A program made the position numbers and the translations under genes. From assembly GCF_022348165.1 (NCBI RefSeq), contig NZ_JAKRFI010000001.1, positions 620,001 through 684,000 of the forward strand: a stretch of DNA of 64,000 nt, in the 5' to 3' direction. A model generated the notes under the pieces. The model was not told where the DNA came from and made no database searches. It worked only from the letters and a program-made list of their open reading frames with translations. This DNA is from Halomonas sp. McH1-25 (GTDB taxonomy: Bacteria; Pseudomonadota; Gammaproteobacteria; Pseudomonadales; Halomonadaceae). Shown piece after piece: positions 27,115 through 36,598 of the stretch; position 1 is the stretch's first letter; every line of letters begins with the position of its first letter.

Positions 27115-28871
27115 AAAAGCTTTATTTGCTCCGGCGAAAGTCCATTAGGCATTAAATCTCCGCTTAGAGCCTTCATAAAATCAAGCTCTCTAGGCTTGCT
27201 CATAACCAAACCATATTTATGAGAGAAGATATATGAAAGTCTAAACCTAACGCTCTCTATATCCCCAATATTACCATTCAAGTGAGCATCAGAGTCATCA
27301 ATTACAAACGCACCTGAATTTAAAGCATAGCCTACCGCTCGTTTAACTTCCTCACCTGGGTCTTTATGAAAACAGAAATAACCATAAGTCTCAGAATAAA
27401 AATCACCACCTTTTATATAGGAAGCAAGCGCTATTGCCAGTTTGTCAACCATTTCCAGCAAAGAGGCAGAGCCGGCAACTTCGATGGATATCGTATTCAA
27501 CAATGCAGAGTATGAATTTAAAATTTCTTTCAGTGACTTTATCTGTTCACTAACTGATATTTTGTTATCCACCATTGCATCCAAAAGCATGCTAAAAACC
27601 CCAATAAGCATCCTAGGATTATATTCAACTGCCTTACATATCTTATCAAATCCAGCATAGTAATCTAAGGCTCTTTTCTTACTTTTCAGCCTACCCTCAT
27701 ATGAAAGAAATTCATTCCGCAATTGAGCAATGAATTGCACCTTCCTTATTATTGGAAGTTTATTTTTCTCTGTATAGAGTTCTAGCCTAGTAGCATCTAT
27801 ATTATTCCTCATCAAATAATCTTTAAAGGTTGGATCTTTCTTTTCCAACTCCAGAAAAACAATTTTGTTCGGCTTCCGCTTCGGCTCTTCAAAATAGCTT
27901 TCAACAGTCTTAGAATAGCCGTGCCTGTCAAAAAGCTTTTGGCAAAGTTTTTTTGAAAATTCGAATCCTATTCTATCATTAGAACTAGATAGATTAATAA
28001 ATGAGTGATCCTGCCTATCCATAGGACTATTAGGGTTGTCAGTAACCTTAATATCACCATGATAAGGAGACAACGAAAGTTTAAGTATAATGTCCTCTGG
28101 CCCACCTCTTAATGCGTTAATAAGCGGCTGCACTATACTTTCAGGAGCCAGCTCAAGTTCGTCAAATAAAAAACACCACTTCCCACCATCCTCATCAATA
28201 TGGCTATTGACTATTTTTACTGAAACATCCAGCAATCCTGCGATATTTTTTATATCAAAAAAGGGTGATTTTTTTTCTTTTTCAGGCTCCCTCTCTGCAG
28301 AAAGAGAAAATCCGGATAACTCGTGCTTTGACATAGCCAACTCTAAAGCAAGCCCTTTAAGAGTTAGCATCTTTGGTTTCACCCTCCAGCTTCTAGCAAG
28401 ATCGTTAACTAAAGAAACCTCTTCCTTTTTACTAAGGTTAACACGCCTAAACCCCCTTACATCATTTAATGACCTTTTAGATCTATATTCTACAGCCAGG
28501 ACAAATCGCTCTAAAACATGATAAATAAAAATACTATTAAGAGAATCAACCCGAGCACTTTCCCATTCATTATTTCCTACAATAGATTCATACTGCATTT
28601 TCCACAATCTATCTGTTGGAATGAAAACCCCCGTAAAATCTATTTTTTTTCTAAAAGTTTCTGCATCATCCGATTCCCATAACGAAAGCGCCTCTACCTG
28701 GAGCATTTTCATTAGAGTAGTTTTACCACTACCTCGAGGGCCAACCATGATTGCATGATCAGGACCCGACAACTTTAAAAAGTGATCATTTACAATAAAT
28801 CCTTCACAGAGCGCACTAATAGTTAAGTTTCTCGCATTGAACGAATCATGGATACTTTTATACCTAACCAT
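27111..28871 (-). CDS. ORC/Cdc6-like P-loop ATPase of putative defence operon
   Basis: A 586-residue ATPase. The Walker A motif GPRGSGKTTLMKML is at residues 44-57 and a Walker B, CFLFDELEL, has its acidic pair at about 237-238. The N-terminal DSFNARNLTISALCEGFIVN before the P-loop and the long helical C-terminus resemble ORC/Cdc6-type or STAND-like ATPases found in conflict systems; this is resemblance by eye. I choose the ATG at 28871 because GGGAGGGGGC lies directly before it. It overlaps the phosphoesterase gene by 8 nt and the unknown gene by 4 nt, so the proteins are probably made in fixed ratio. Confidence 0.82.
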   Translation of the reverse strand: MVRYKSIHDSFNARNLTISALCEGFIVNDHFLKLSGPDHAIMVGPRGSGKTTLMKMLQVEALSLWESDDAETFRKKIDFTGVFIPTDRLWKMQYESIVGNNEWESARVDSLNSIFIYHVLERFVLAVEYRSKRSLNDVRGFRRVNLSKKEEVSLVNDLARSWRVKPKMLTLKGLALELAMSKHELSGFSLSAEREPEKEKKSPFFDIKNIAGLLDVSVKIVNSHIDEDGGKWCFLFDELELAPESIVQPLINALRGGPEDIILKLSLSPYHGDIKVTDNPNSPMDRQDHSFINLSSSNDRIGFEFSKKLCQKLFDRHGYSKTVESYFEEPKRKPNKIVFLELEKKDPTFKDYLMRNNIDATRLELYTEKNKLPIIRKVQFIAQLRNEFLSYEGRLKSKKRALDYYAGFDKICKAVEYNPRMLIGVFSMLLDAMVDNKISVSEQIKSLKEILNSYSALLNTISIEVAGSASLLEMVDKLAIALASYIKGGDFYSETYGYFCFHKDPGEEVKRAVGYALNSGAFVIDDSDAHLNGNIGDIESVRFRLSYIFSHKYGLVMSKPRELDFMKALSGDLMPNGLSPEQIKLL

Positions 28872-30051
28872 GCCCCCTCCCAACTTGATTTATTTTTCCA
28901 CTATCGTATATAACATCAAACCCTAATGACCTCAAATTATTAACAAGCTTCTTGAAATCAGTTGGCACAAAATTATCAACTATTTTTTGAATATCAGTCA
29001 GGTCGTTTTCTTCCAGAAAGCCTGCTTCATCTTCTTCTATTAAGCTTTCTATTCTACTTGCAATGAGAGATGGCGTTAATAAGCTTCCAAAACCACCCTT
29101 TGCGGGTAAGCTCTCTGACTCAGATCTGGACCATCCTTTTTTCAGAGTCCATTCATACGTTTCAAACTTCCCAACAGCACGCCCACTTGCTTTACTTTCA
29201 CTCAGGTCTATATCAAGGATATAAAATTGATTAGAAGTCTTACCCATTATTTCAGAATGGATAACTGCACTAAAACTTCCTGCCGAAAGTACGGTAATAG
29301 GCTCGGATGTACTTCCTGAAGCATAGCTTATTTCAGGAAAATGCTTATGCCCGTGTATAATTAGCCACCCTCCCTTTCCTGCTTCACCAAGGCACTGGAT
29401 TAGATACTGCCCTCCTTGCATTTCCTGAGTGTCGTAGTCTCTGTCAACCTGTTCCATTTTAGTGGGGTGATGGTGACATAAAAGTATATTTATAGGCTTT
29501 TTTATAAATCTCTCAGAGTTAACATAATCTTTTATTTGATCACTTATCTCATAGGCAACTCTTCCATGAGAATGTTCATCACCATAGCCATGGTAAGCGC
29601 TACTATTCAATAAAACCATATTGTAGGAATCACAATTAACACAACACCAATTCCATGCCCAAAAGTGAGTACTTTTTATATTGCAATCAAGGGGAAATGG
29701 CGGATTTGCAAATTGCAAATCATGCTTAGGATCAAAACTATTTCCAGTGTGCCTCGATTTATGGTCATGATTTCCTGGCACACAATAAAAATCCCTCACC
29801 CCCAACTCTTTTCTTATTTTATTAAGAACCATCCAGCCAGCTTCAAATGCGCCATTAGAAGCTTTATTAGCAACATCCCCAGCACATACAAGCAAATCGA
29901 AATTAACCCCAAGGTCATTAACGAAGCTTATAAAAGCGTCAACAAATTCTGAGCTTGCGCCATCAATAAATAGATGCGAATCATCTTTATGTCTTTCGTC
30001 AATAACAGCATGCAGATCTGAAACTATTAGAACTTTAAGACTGTTACTCAT
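28864..30051 (-). CDS. Calcineurin-like metallophosphoesterase
   Basis: A 395-residue protein whose N-terminal 280 residues form a metallophosphoesterase with every metal-ligand motif: D12-x-H14 (SDLHAV), CAGDVANK, VPGNHDHKS, LLCHHHP and IIHGHKHFPE. The enzyme could be a nuclease or a phosphodiesterase acting on a nucleotide signal. The last 110 residues (from about LTPSLIASRIESLIEEDE) are acidic and helical and may contact partners. It overlaps the methylase stop by 8 nt and is the second gene of the four-gene island operon. AT-rich codon use. Confidence 0.88.
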   Translation of the reverse strand: MSNSLKVLIVSDLHAVIDERHKDDSHLFIDGASSEFVDAFISFVNDLGVNFDLLVCAGDVANKASNGAFEAGWMVLNKIRKELGVRDFYCVPGNHDHKSRHTGNSFDPKHDLQFANPPFPLDCNIKSTHFWAWNWCCVNCDSYNMVLLNSSAYHGYGDEHSHGRVAYEISDQIKDYVNSERFIKKPINILLCHHHPTKMEQVDRDYDTQEMQGGQYLIQCLGEAGKGGWLIIHGHKHFPEISYASGSTSEPITVLSAGSFSAVIHSEIMGKTSNQFYILDIDLSESKASGRAVGKFETYEWTLKKGWSRSESESLPAKGGFGSLLTPSLIASRIESLIEEDEAGFLEENDLTDIQKIVDNFVPTDFKKLVNNLRSLGFDVIYDSGKINQVGRGHG

Positions 30052-30838
30052 AATTCTTTACCAAAATCTCATCAGCATCACTCCACTTAGCTTTGAAACC
30101 AGAGACATGGCGCTTAACCTTAAGCTCACTATATCGATACCTGCCTGAAATTAATTTCAAAAAATCTTCGCAGTTTTTATAAGAAAGCAAAAATTTAATA
30201 CCGCGCTTATCCATATCATACAGGCAATTAGCTATACTATCTATTTCTGAAGCGTTCATACTACCCACGCCATATTCGCCAGTGAATCTTCCCGCTTTGG
30301 AATACGGAGGGTCCAAGTACACAAAGTCCCCCTCTTTTAAATTCAAAACTGTCTGTTTGTAATCCATTTTTCTTATTTCTGCAGACTGAAGAATATCTTT
30401 TGCGCGCTCAAAAACCCCAGCATCAGGAATACCTCCGGTCTTTGTTCCTCTCGGCACATTAAAAACCCCTTTCTTATTGGTTCTGTAAACCCCATTAAAA
30501 CAATATCTGTTTAAATACAAAAAACGTAAAGCTCTTTCCTCTGATGTAAGATCCTCAACAGGCAAGGCTCTTATCCTGTAATACTCCTCCTTAGTGTTGG
30601 GTATAATTAAAAGTTTCGAATGCAAACATTCATCCTCCCTGATAAAGCGAAGAGCATTAATCAACTCTTCATTGATATCGCAAAGAAGTGCCTTCTTAGG
30701 CTGAATCTCAAAAAACAGGCATGCTGAGCCACAAAAAGGCTCAACATATCGAGAAAAGGAGGCTGGCACATTATCGACAAGCTGTGGAAGAAGCTTTTTT
30801 TTACTACCCGCCCACCTTATTATTTGCTTATACACCAA
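30044..30838 (-). CDS. Dam-type (D12 class) DNA adenine methylase
   Basis: A 264-residue N6-adenine methyltransferase. KQIIRWAGSKKKLLPQLV and YVEPFCGSACLFFE form the AdoMet site, and DPPYSKAG (near residue 176) is the catalytic motif. NRYCFNGVYRTNKKGVFNVP is the conserved region of the Dam/DpnM/EcoRV group, so GATC is a plausible target. The start is TTG at 30838, or the GTG that follows, behind TTAAGGTG. As first gene of an operon with a phosphoesterase and an ATPase, it is more likely a self-marking enzyme than a housekeeping Dam. Confidence 0.92.
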   Translation of the reverse strand: MVYKQIIRWAGSKKKLLPQLVDNVPASFSRYVEPFCGSACLFFEIQPKKALLCDINEELINALRFIREDECLHSKLLIIPNTKEEYYRIRALPVEDLTSEERALRFLYLNRYCFNGVYRTNKKGVFNVPRGTKTGGIPDAGVFERAKDILQSAEIRKMDYKQTVLNLKEGDFVYLDPPYSKAGRFTGEYGVGSMNASEIDSIANCLYDMDKRGIKFLLSYKNCEDFLKLISGRYRYSELKVKRHVSGFKAKWSDADEILVKNYE

Positions 30839-31254
30839 TTTATTTCACCTTAAGGTCTTATTAGCAACCAAGCCTCCAAGCAGCTCAAAAAGCTGCCTAT
30901 TTAATATTCCATCTACAGTATTCTATGCATTTTCCAACCGTCCGGACACGCTACCGCTAAGAGGCTGCGACATTTGCTCCTCCTCTCCCACCACATTTTT
31001 CATGACTGCTCATACCATGATAAAGCATTGCTTAGCCTACTAAGACCTCATTCGGCCTGGATAGAGATTTCTTGAGATTTTTTGATGTACTTGAATGAGG
31101 AGAGATTGGCCGGCAGTCCATGACAAAGCTAGCTGTAGAAGTTCCACGGATGCACCCGGCCGCCAAGCGGGCTACAATCGCCCTTTCGTCCTGGCTCATC
31201 TCCGAGCCCTAGCCGACGCCCGAATTCTTCGTTTCTACCAGTCATAGAGCCGCC
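30839..31254. other. Intergenic region at right side of island
   Basis: No gene is seen. It holds a small dyad GCAGCT (30880-30885)/AGCTGC (30891-30896) just upstream of the methylase, where an operator or terminator could act, the right AGCTAGCT copy, and the metG leader. A TACAAT lies at 31173-31178 without a convincing -35 box. Confidence 0.4.
31127..31134. repeat. Right copy of 8-bp island-edge repeat
   Basis: AGCTAGCT, identical to 26142-26149, at the point where the composition returns to GC-rich. Confidence 0.35.
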
Positions 31255-33297
31255 ATGCCCACTACCGCCAACGCCAAGCGCAAGATCCTGGTCACCAGTG
31301 CCCTGCCCTATGCCAACGGCTCGATTCACCTGGGCCACCTGCTGGAGTACATCCAGACCGATATCTGGGTGCGCTTCCAGAAGAGTCGCGGCAACGAATG
31401 CCACTACGTGTGTGCCGACGATGCCCACGGCACCGCGATCATGCTGCGTGCCGAGCAGGAAGGCGTTACCTCCGAGCAGTTGATCGAACGGGTCTCCAAG
31501 GAGCACCAGGCGGACTTCGCGCGCTTCGGGGTGGCCTTCGACAATTACCACTCGACCCACTCGGAAGAGAACCGCATCCACAGCGAGCGCATCTATACCG
31601 CGCTGCGCGATGCCGGTCACATCTCGACCCGCGACATCGAGCAGATGTACGACCCGGTCAAGGGCCTGTTCCTGGCCGATCGCTTCATCAAGGGCACCTG
31701 CCCCAAGTGCAAGACGCCGGACCAGTATGGCGACAACTGCGAGGCGTGCGGCGCCACCTACACCCCGGCGGAGCTGATCGATCCGGTCTCGGCGATCAGC
31801 GGCGCCACGCCGGAAGTGCGCAGCTCCACCCACTACTTCTTCAAGCTGCCCGACTTCGAGGAATTCCTGAAGCGCTGGACCCGCGCCGGCCACGTGCAGC
31901 CGCAGATCGCCAACAAGCTGCAGGAATGGTTCGAGGCCGGCCTGAACGAGTGGGACATCTCGCGCGATGCGCCCTACTTCGGCTTCGAAATCCCCGACGC
32001 CCCCGGCAAGTATTTCTACGTGTGGCTGGATGCGCCGATCGGTTACCTGGCCAGCTTCCAGAACCTGTGCGAGCGTGAGGGCATCGACTTCGACAGCTAT
32101 TGGAAGAAGGACTCCGACGCCGAGGTGTATCACTTCATCGGCAAGGACATCGTCTACTTCCACGCCCTGTTCTGGCCGGCAATGCTCGAAGGCGCCGGCA
32201 TGCGCACGCCGACCGCCATCAACTGTCACGGCTTCGTGACCGTCAACGGCGCCAAGATGTCCAAGTCGCGCGGCACCTTCATCAAGGCCGAGACGTACGC
32301 CGAGTATCTGAACCCGGAATACCTGCGTTACTACTTCGCGGCCAAGCTGACCTCGCGCGTCGACGACCTCGATCTCAATCTCGAGGACTTCGCCTACCGC
32401 GTGAACTCGGATCTGGTCGGCAAAGTGGTCAACATTGCCAGCCGCTGTGCCGGGTTCGTCAAGAAACTCGGCGCAGGCAAGCTCTCCGCGACATCGGTGG
32501 AGCCGGAGCTGCTGGCCCGCTTCATCGCTGCCGGTGACGAGATCGCCGAGGACTTCGAGGTCCGCGAATTCGGCCGCGCCATGCGCAAGATCATGGAGCT
32601 GGCCGATGAGGCCAATACCTACATCGCCGACAAGGAACCCTGGGCCTTGGCCAAGCAGGAAGGCCGTGAGCAGGAAGTTCTCGATATCTGCTCAGTGGGC
32701 ATCAACCTGTTCCGCCAACTGATGGTCTACCTGGCCCCGGTGGTCCCGGCCATGGCCGATGAGGCACGCGTCTTCCTGAATCTCGACAGCCTCGACTGGC
32801 ACACCCGCCACGATGTGCTGGAAGATCATGCGATCAACAAGTTCAAGCCGCTGATGACCCGCATCGAGCGCGACAAGATCGATGCCATGGTCGAAGCTTC
32901 CAAGGAGGACATTGCGGTGGAAAAGAAACTCAAGGAAGCCGCCAAGGGGCCCCTGGTCGACACCCCCCTCGCCGACGAGATCGCCTTCGACGATTTCGCC
33001 AAGGTGGACCTGCGTATCGTGCGCATCGCCAAGGCGGAGTATGTGGAAGGCGCAGACAAGCTGCTCAAGCTGACCCTGGATCTGGGCGGTGAAACGCGCA
33101 CGGTGTTCTCCGGCATTCGCTCGGCCTACGCCCCGGAAGCGCTGGAAGGTCACTTGACCGTGATGGTCGCCAACCTGGCGCCGCGCAAGATGCGCTTTGG
33201 TGTTTCCGAGGGCATGGTGCTGGCCGCCGGAGACGGCAAGGGCATCTACCTGCTGGAACCGCACAGTGGTGCCGAGCCCGGCCAGCGCGTGACCTGA
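31255..33297 (+). CDS. metG: Methionyl-tRNA synthetase
   Basis: A 680-residue class I aminoacyl-tRNA synthetase that charges tRNA-Met. The HIGH-type motif is HLGH at 25-28, KMSKS is at 334-338 ([13 protein letters not shown]), and a zinc knuckle ([18 protein letters not shown]) lies in the connective domain. The C-terminal 110 residues are an EMAP-II-like tRNA-binding and dimerisation domain ([20 protein letters not shown]), as in the long E. coli form. It is followed by a strong terminator. The AT-rich island ends about 120 nt before it. Confidence 0.97.
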   Translation: MPTTANAKRKILVTSALPYANGSIHLGHLLEYIQTDIWVRFQKSRGNECHYVCADDAHGTAIMLRAEQEGVTSEQLIERVSKEHQADFARFGVAFDNYHSTHSEENRIHSERIYTALRDAGHISTRDIEQMYDPVKGLFLADRFIKGTCPKCKTPDQYGDNCEACGATYTPAELIDPVSAISGATPEVRSSTHYFFKLPDFEEFLKRWTRAGHVQPQIANKLQEWFEAGLNEWDISRDAPYFGFEIPDAPGKYFYVWLDAPIGYLASFQNLCEREGIDFDSYWKKDSDAEVYHFIGKDIVYFHALFWPAMLEGAGMRTPTAINCHGFVTVNGAKMSKSRGTFIKAETYAEYLNPEYLRYYFAAKLTSRVDDLDLNLEDFAYRVNSDLVGKVVNIASRCAGFVKKLGAGKLSATSVEPELLARFIAAGDEIAEDFEVREFGRAMRKIMELADEANTYIADKEPWALAKQEGREQEVLDICSVGINLFRQLMVYLAPVVPAMADEARVFLNLDSLDWHTRHDVLEDHAINKFKPLMTRIERDKIDAMVEASKEDIAVEKKLKEAAKGPLVDTPLADEIAFDDFAKVDLRIVRIAKAEYVEGADKLLKLTLDLGGETRTVFSGIRSAYAPEALEGHLTVMVANLAPRKMRFGVSEGMVLAAGDGKGIYLLEPHSGAEPGQRVT

Positions 33298-33321
33298 CGC
33301 AGGTTGCCCGCAAGGCATGAA

Positions 33322-33352
33322 AAAACGCGCGGCTTGATAGGCCGCGCGTTTT
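33322..33352 (+). terminator. Terminator after metG
   Basis: A perfect 12-bp stem (AAAACGCGCGGC and its complement) around a 7-nt loop, with A-run and T-run on the two arms, so it can work in both directions. Confidence 0.9.
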
Positions 33353-33385
33353 CGTTGAGACAACAAAAGCTCGCCGTGCTCGTTC

Positions 33386-33571
33386 CTATAGGCCCAAGCG
33401 CCGAATCGTCACCTCGATGAGTCGCTTGCGCTCGGCAATGGCGCTCACCGGCCAGACCTCGCCGCTGGGAATGTCGTGCAGCGCAGTGACAATGCCTGTG
33501 GCACCGGTCTGACGAATGTCGGCAAGGGTAATAGGATCGCCGGGACCGAACCAGCGCCAGGTCTGTTCCAT
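33386..33571 (-). pseudogene. uxuA: Truncated mannonate dehydratase UxuA (N-terminal stump)
   Basis: A 61-codon frame whose first 50 residues ([20 protein letters not shown] through [18 protein letters not shown]) match the N-terminus of UxuA, normally about 390-400 residues. After that it reads VTIRRLGL and stops; metG's terminator lies 34 nt further on, so the remaining 85% of the gene is gone. It follows uxuB closely, as expected for an old uxuB-uxuA operon. The manD gene upstream encodes an unrelated enzyme for the same reaction, which would explain how the loss was tolerated. Confidence 0.85.
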
Positions 33572-33580
33572 GCTGAACTC

Positions 33581-35044
33581 CTAGAGTGCCAGTGAATCGA
33601 GATTATCCAAGGTCGCGGCAACGCCCCGCGCCTCTAGCGAACGATAGGCGGCCAACACGGGCCGCGTAAAACGCTCGTCCGACGCCAGAGTGCTCGGAAA
33701 GATGGATTCCAGGCCCAGAAACGCCGCGACCAGGGCGTCATCCGAGCCGGCATGGCGACGATGGAGTTCGGCGAAGGTCTCCGCCATGGGATCGTCGACT
33801 GTGTGTGGCTGACCATGCAGATCGCCGCCCCGGGTATAGCGAATCCATGCCGCCACGCCCAAGGCGGTACAAGCGATGCCGCCGCCTGCAGCGAGCCGCG
33901 ACTGTGCGCCATTGAGCCAGCGTTGCGGCAGCTTCTGCGATCCGTCCATGGCGATCTGATGCGTGCGGTGTCGCAGGCTGTCGTTGCCGAAACGCGCCAG
34001 CAAACGCTCGGTATAGTCCGTGAGGTCGGTGCCGGCCGGCATGCTCAGCGTCGGTATTGCCTCGTCTTGCATATAACGCGTTAGCAGGGCGGCAATGTCG
34101 GGTCGGCTGACGGCGTCGGCCACGGTCTCGACACCATCCAATGCTCCCAGATAGGCCAGCAGCGAATGGCTGCCATTGAGCATGCGCAGCTTCATCGCCT
34201 CGAACGGGGCCACATCACTCACCATCTCGACGCCGTCATGCTCCCAGTCCGGGCGGCCCTGCGGAAAATCGTCCTCGACTACCCACTGGCTGAAAGCCTC
34301 GCAGACCACCGCGGCGGTATCGTCGATCCCCAGTTCGGCGAGGCGAGCGAAGTCCTGCTCGGTCATGGCCGGAACGATGCGATCCACCATGCTACTGGGA
34401 AAGGCGACATTCGCAGCGATCCATTCGGCCAACACCGCATCGCGTTGACACGCCAGGTCGATCACGGCCTGCCGGGTGCGCTTGCCGTTGTCCGGCATGT
34501 TGTCGCAGGAAAGCACCGTGAACGGCGGGATACCCGCCCTGTGTCGCCGGGCCAAGGCCTCGACCAGCATGCCCGGTGCGGTGCACGGCGAGTCGGGGTT
34601 GTCGAGATCGTGAGCGATGGCCGGATCATCGGTCATCAGCGTACCCTCGGCGGGGTTCAGGTAATACCCCTTCTCGGTCACGGTCAGGGTGACGATGCGC
34701 ACCTTGGGATCGCTCATGCGGACCAGCAACGCTTCGCGATCGGGGCCATCCTCGCCCGCATAAAGCGTTTCTCGAATGGCTGCGATTTCACGCAGCGTCA
34801 CATGCTCACGGTCGGCGTACTCGGCAACGTGGTAGCGTTGCCCCTGGGCGCGTAACTGCTCGACCAATCGCCAGTTGGAGCGGATGTTGGCGCTACAGAT
34901 CCCCCAGCCGCCGCTACCGCCGTGGCGCGCCAGGTGCCGCTCGAGGTAGACCGCCTGGTGGGCGCGATGGAATGCCCCCAATCCGAGATGGACGATGCCG
35001 ATATCGACTTGGCCGTAATTGCTGGGCACGGTATCTAGAGCCAT
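33581..35044 (-). CDS. uxuB: D-mannonate oxidoreductase (fructuronate reductase)
   Basis: A 487-residue member of the mannitol dehydrogenase family. The NAD-binding region is GIVHLGLGAFHRAHQAVYLE; the catalytic region includes SCDNMPDNGKRTRQAVIDLA and MKLRMLNGSHSLLAYLG, where K and H act in hydride transfer. It interconverts D-fructuronate and D-mannonate in glucuronate catabolism. I choose the ATG at 35044 because GGGGGA lies 9 nt before it; an ATG 9 nt upstream would have no spacing. It is the second gene after manD on the minus strand. Confidence 0.88.
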   Translation of the reverse strand: MALDTVPSNYGQVDIGIVHLGLGAFHRAHQAVYLERHLARHGGSGGWGICSANIRSNWRLVEQLRAQGQRYHVAEYADREHVTLREIAAIRETLYAGEDGPDREALLVRMSDPKVRIVTLTVTEKGYYLNPAEGTLMTDDPAIAHDLDNPDSPCTAPGMLVEALARRHRAGIPPFTVLSCDNMPDNGKRTRQAVIDLACQRDAVLAEWIAANVAFPSSMVDRIVPAMTEQDFARLAELGIDDTAAVVCEAFSQWVVEDDFPQGRPDWEHDGVEMVSDVAPFEAMKLRMLNGSHSLLAYLGALDGVETVADAVSRPDIAALLTRYMQDEAIPTLSMPAGTDLTDYTERLLARFGNDSLRHRTHQIAMDGSQKLPQRWLNGAQSRLAAGGGIACTALGVAAWIRYTRGGDLHGQPHTVDDPMAETFAELHRRHAGSDDALVAAFLGLESIFPSTLASDERFTRPVLAAYRSLEARGVAATLDNLDSLAL

Positions 35045-35096
35045 AGGATTCATTCCCCCATCAGTAAGGTGGGCAACCACATTGGGATGGCGTCGC

Positions 35097-36308
35097 TTAC
35101 CAATGCCACAGCGTGCCGTCTTCGAGCCGGTTGACCGGGAGGCTGGCACGTTTGTAGGGATACTGCCTGGCCAGCTCTTCGTCGATGTCGACTCCATGCC
35201 CCGGCGCTTCACCGACCAGGAAGTGGCCATCCTCGAAGCGGTAGTCATGCGGAAAGACGGCATCGGTGGTCGCGTCGTGCGGCATGTGCTCCTGAATGCC
35301 GAAATTGGGCACCCAGGTATCGAAATGGATCGCCGCGCCGAGACATACCGGTGACAGGTCCGTCGGGCCGTGGAAACCGGTGCGGATGTGATAGAGCGCA
35401 GCCAGATCGGCAACACGCCGCACGTGAGTGATACCGCCACCGTGACTGAGCGGCATGCGAATGTAATCGATCCACTGATTCTCGATCATCTCGCGATAAT
35501 CGTGGATCGAGTTGAAGACTTCGCCGATCGCCAGCGGCGTGGTGGTATGCTCGCGGATCAGCTTGAGGCTCTGCTGGTTCTCGGCCGGAACGCAGTCCTC
35601 CAGCCAGAACAGGTGATAGGGCTCCACCATCTTGCCCAGTCGCGCCGCTTCGATGGGCGTCAGGCGATGGTGAACGTCGTGCAGGACATGCAGGTCGTCG
35701 CCAAAGCGCTCGCGTACCGCAGCGAACAGCTTGGGCACGTGATTGAGGTACTTTTCGGTACTCCACACGTGTTCGGCGGGCAGGTCCGAATCGGCGGGCT
35801 CGTAACGCTCGCCCTCGCGTTTGGCGACGCCGTAGATAGTCGAAATGCCCGGCACCCCGGCTTGTACGCGCACGGCGCGATAGCCCTGCTCGACATGACG
35901 TGCCACTTCCTCCAGGCAACTGTCGATGTCCTTGCCGGTGCAGTGAGCGTAGGTCATGACCCGCTCACGGCTCTTGCCACCGAGCAGCTGATAGAGCGGC
36001 ATGCCGGCCGCCTTGGCCTTGATGTCCCACAGCGCCATATCCACGGCACCAATGGCCGACATGGTCACGGGACCGCGCCGCCAGTACGCCCCCCGATAGA
36101 GATACTGCCAGATGTCTTCTATCCGTCCGGCGTCGCGCCCGATCAATGCAGGCAACACATGTTCTTCCAGGTAGGCGACCACGGCCATTTCACGGCCGTT
36201 GAGCGTCGCGTCGCCGATGCCGTAAATTCCCGCCTCGGTGACGATCTTGAGAGTGACGAAGTTGCGCCCGGGCGACGTGACGATCACGTAGGCATCAGTG
36301 ATATTCAT
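35097..36308 (-). CDS. manD: D-mannonate dehydratase, enolase superfamily
   Basis: A 403-residue enolase-superfamily enzyme. It starts [20 protein letters not shown], contains [20 protein letters not shown], and has [17 protein letters not shown] with [11 protein letters not shown] and AIGEVFNS supplying the Mg ligands. This is the ManD/RspA group, which dehydrates D-mannonate to 2-keto-3-deoxygluconate. Adjacency to uxuB supports that substrate. A ribosome site AAGGAAC precedes the ATG at 36308. A candidate GntR-type operator lies about 100 nt upstream, but no regulator gene is in the window. Confidence 0.88.
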   Translation of the reverse strand: MNITDAYVIVTSPGRNFVTLKIVTEAGIYGIGDATLNGREMAVVAYLEEHVLPALIGRDAGRIEDIWQYLYRGAYWRRGPVTMSAIGAVDMALWDIKAKAAGMPLYQLLGGKSRERVMTYAHCTGKDIDSCLEEVARHVEQGYRAVRVQAGVPGISTIYGVAKREGERYEPADSDLPAEHVWSTEKYLNHVPKLFAAVRERFGDDLHVLHDVHHRLTPIEAARLGKMVEPYHLFWLEDCVPAENQQSLKLIREHTTTPLAIGEVFNSIHDYREMIENQWIDYIRMPLSHGGGITHVRRVADLAALYHIRTGFHGPTDLSPVCLGAAIHFDTWVPNFGIQEHMPHDATTDAVFPHDYRFEDGHFLVGEAPGHGVDIDEELARQYPYKRASLPVNRLEDGTLWHW

Positions 36309-36403
36309 GAATGTTCCTTGGCTTTCGCTTGGACATGGCTTTCGAGGCCGCACTCGCACCTCGCCGGGAGAGGCGGACATCGGCACTTCCTTCCTGGCCG
36401 TTC

Positions 36404-36414
36404 TTGTATAACTA
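36404..36414. promoter_or_regulatory. Candidate GntR/FadR-type operator of manD-uxuB
   Basis: TTGTATAACTA fits the TNGTNNNACNA pattern known for the FadR subgroup of GntR regulators, which includes hexuronate repressors. It lies in an AT-rich patch with repeated TAGTATGG upstream of manD. Chance match cannot be excluded. Confidence 0.4.
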
Positions 36415-36598
36415 GTATGGTAGTATGGTTTTAACTCGACGCGATCCGACTTTAGTCTCAGCCTGCAGAGCATTCACCAAGGCCGTCCCTTGAATTGGGT
36501 GAAGCCCGGTTAAAGCCCCGTCCATTACGGCCGATATCGATTGCGACACTCTGCATGGTTATCGGCCTTACGACGGGCTTCTCAGTGGCGATCACTCA

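Larger units (their letters stand above)
26133..31134. mobile_element. AT-rich genomic island with putative defence operon
   Basis: Base composition drops sharply (A/T-rich by eye, many AGA, ATA and TTA codons) between the nspC terminator and the metG upstream region, then recovers. The island carries four overlapping minus-strand genes and no integrase, transposase or tRNA. An identical 8-bp palindrome AGCTAGCT is at 26142-26149 and 31127-31134. Exact ends are uncertain; acquisition by recombination between flanking core genes is as likely as site-specific insertion. Confidence 0.7.

Noticed and set aside
30880-30896. GCAGCT/AGCTGC hairpin before the methylase as a riboswitch or retron-type RNA
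   Set aside because: Only a 6-bp stem; there is no reverse transcriptase and no larger fold is visible.
31129-32229. 366-codon frame antisense to metG
   Set aside because: Shadow of the metG reading frame; no independent support.
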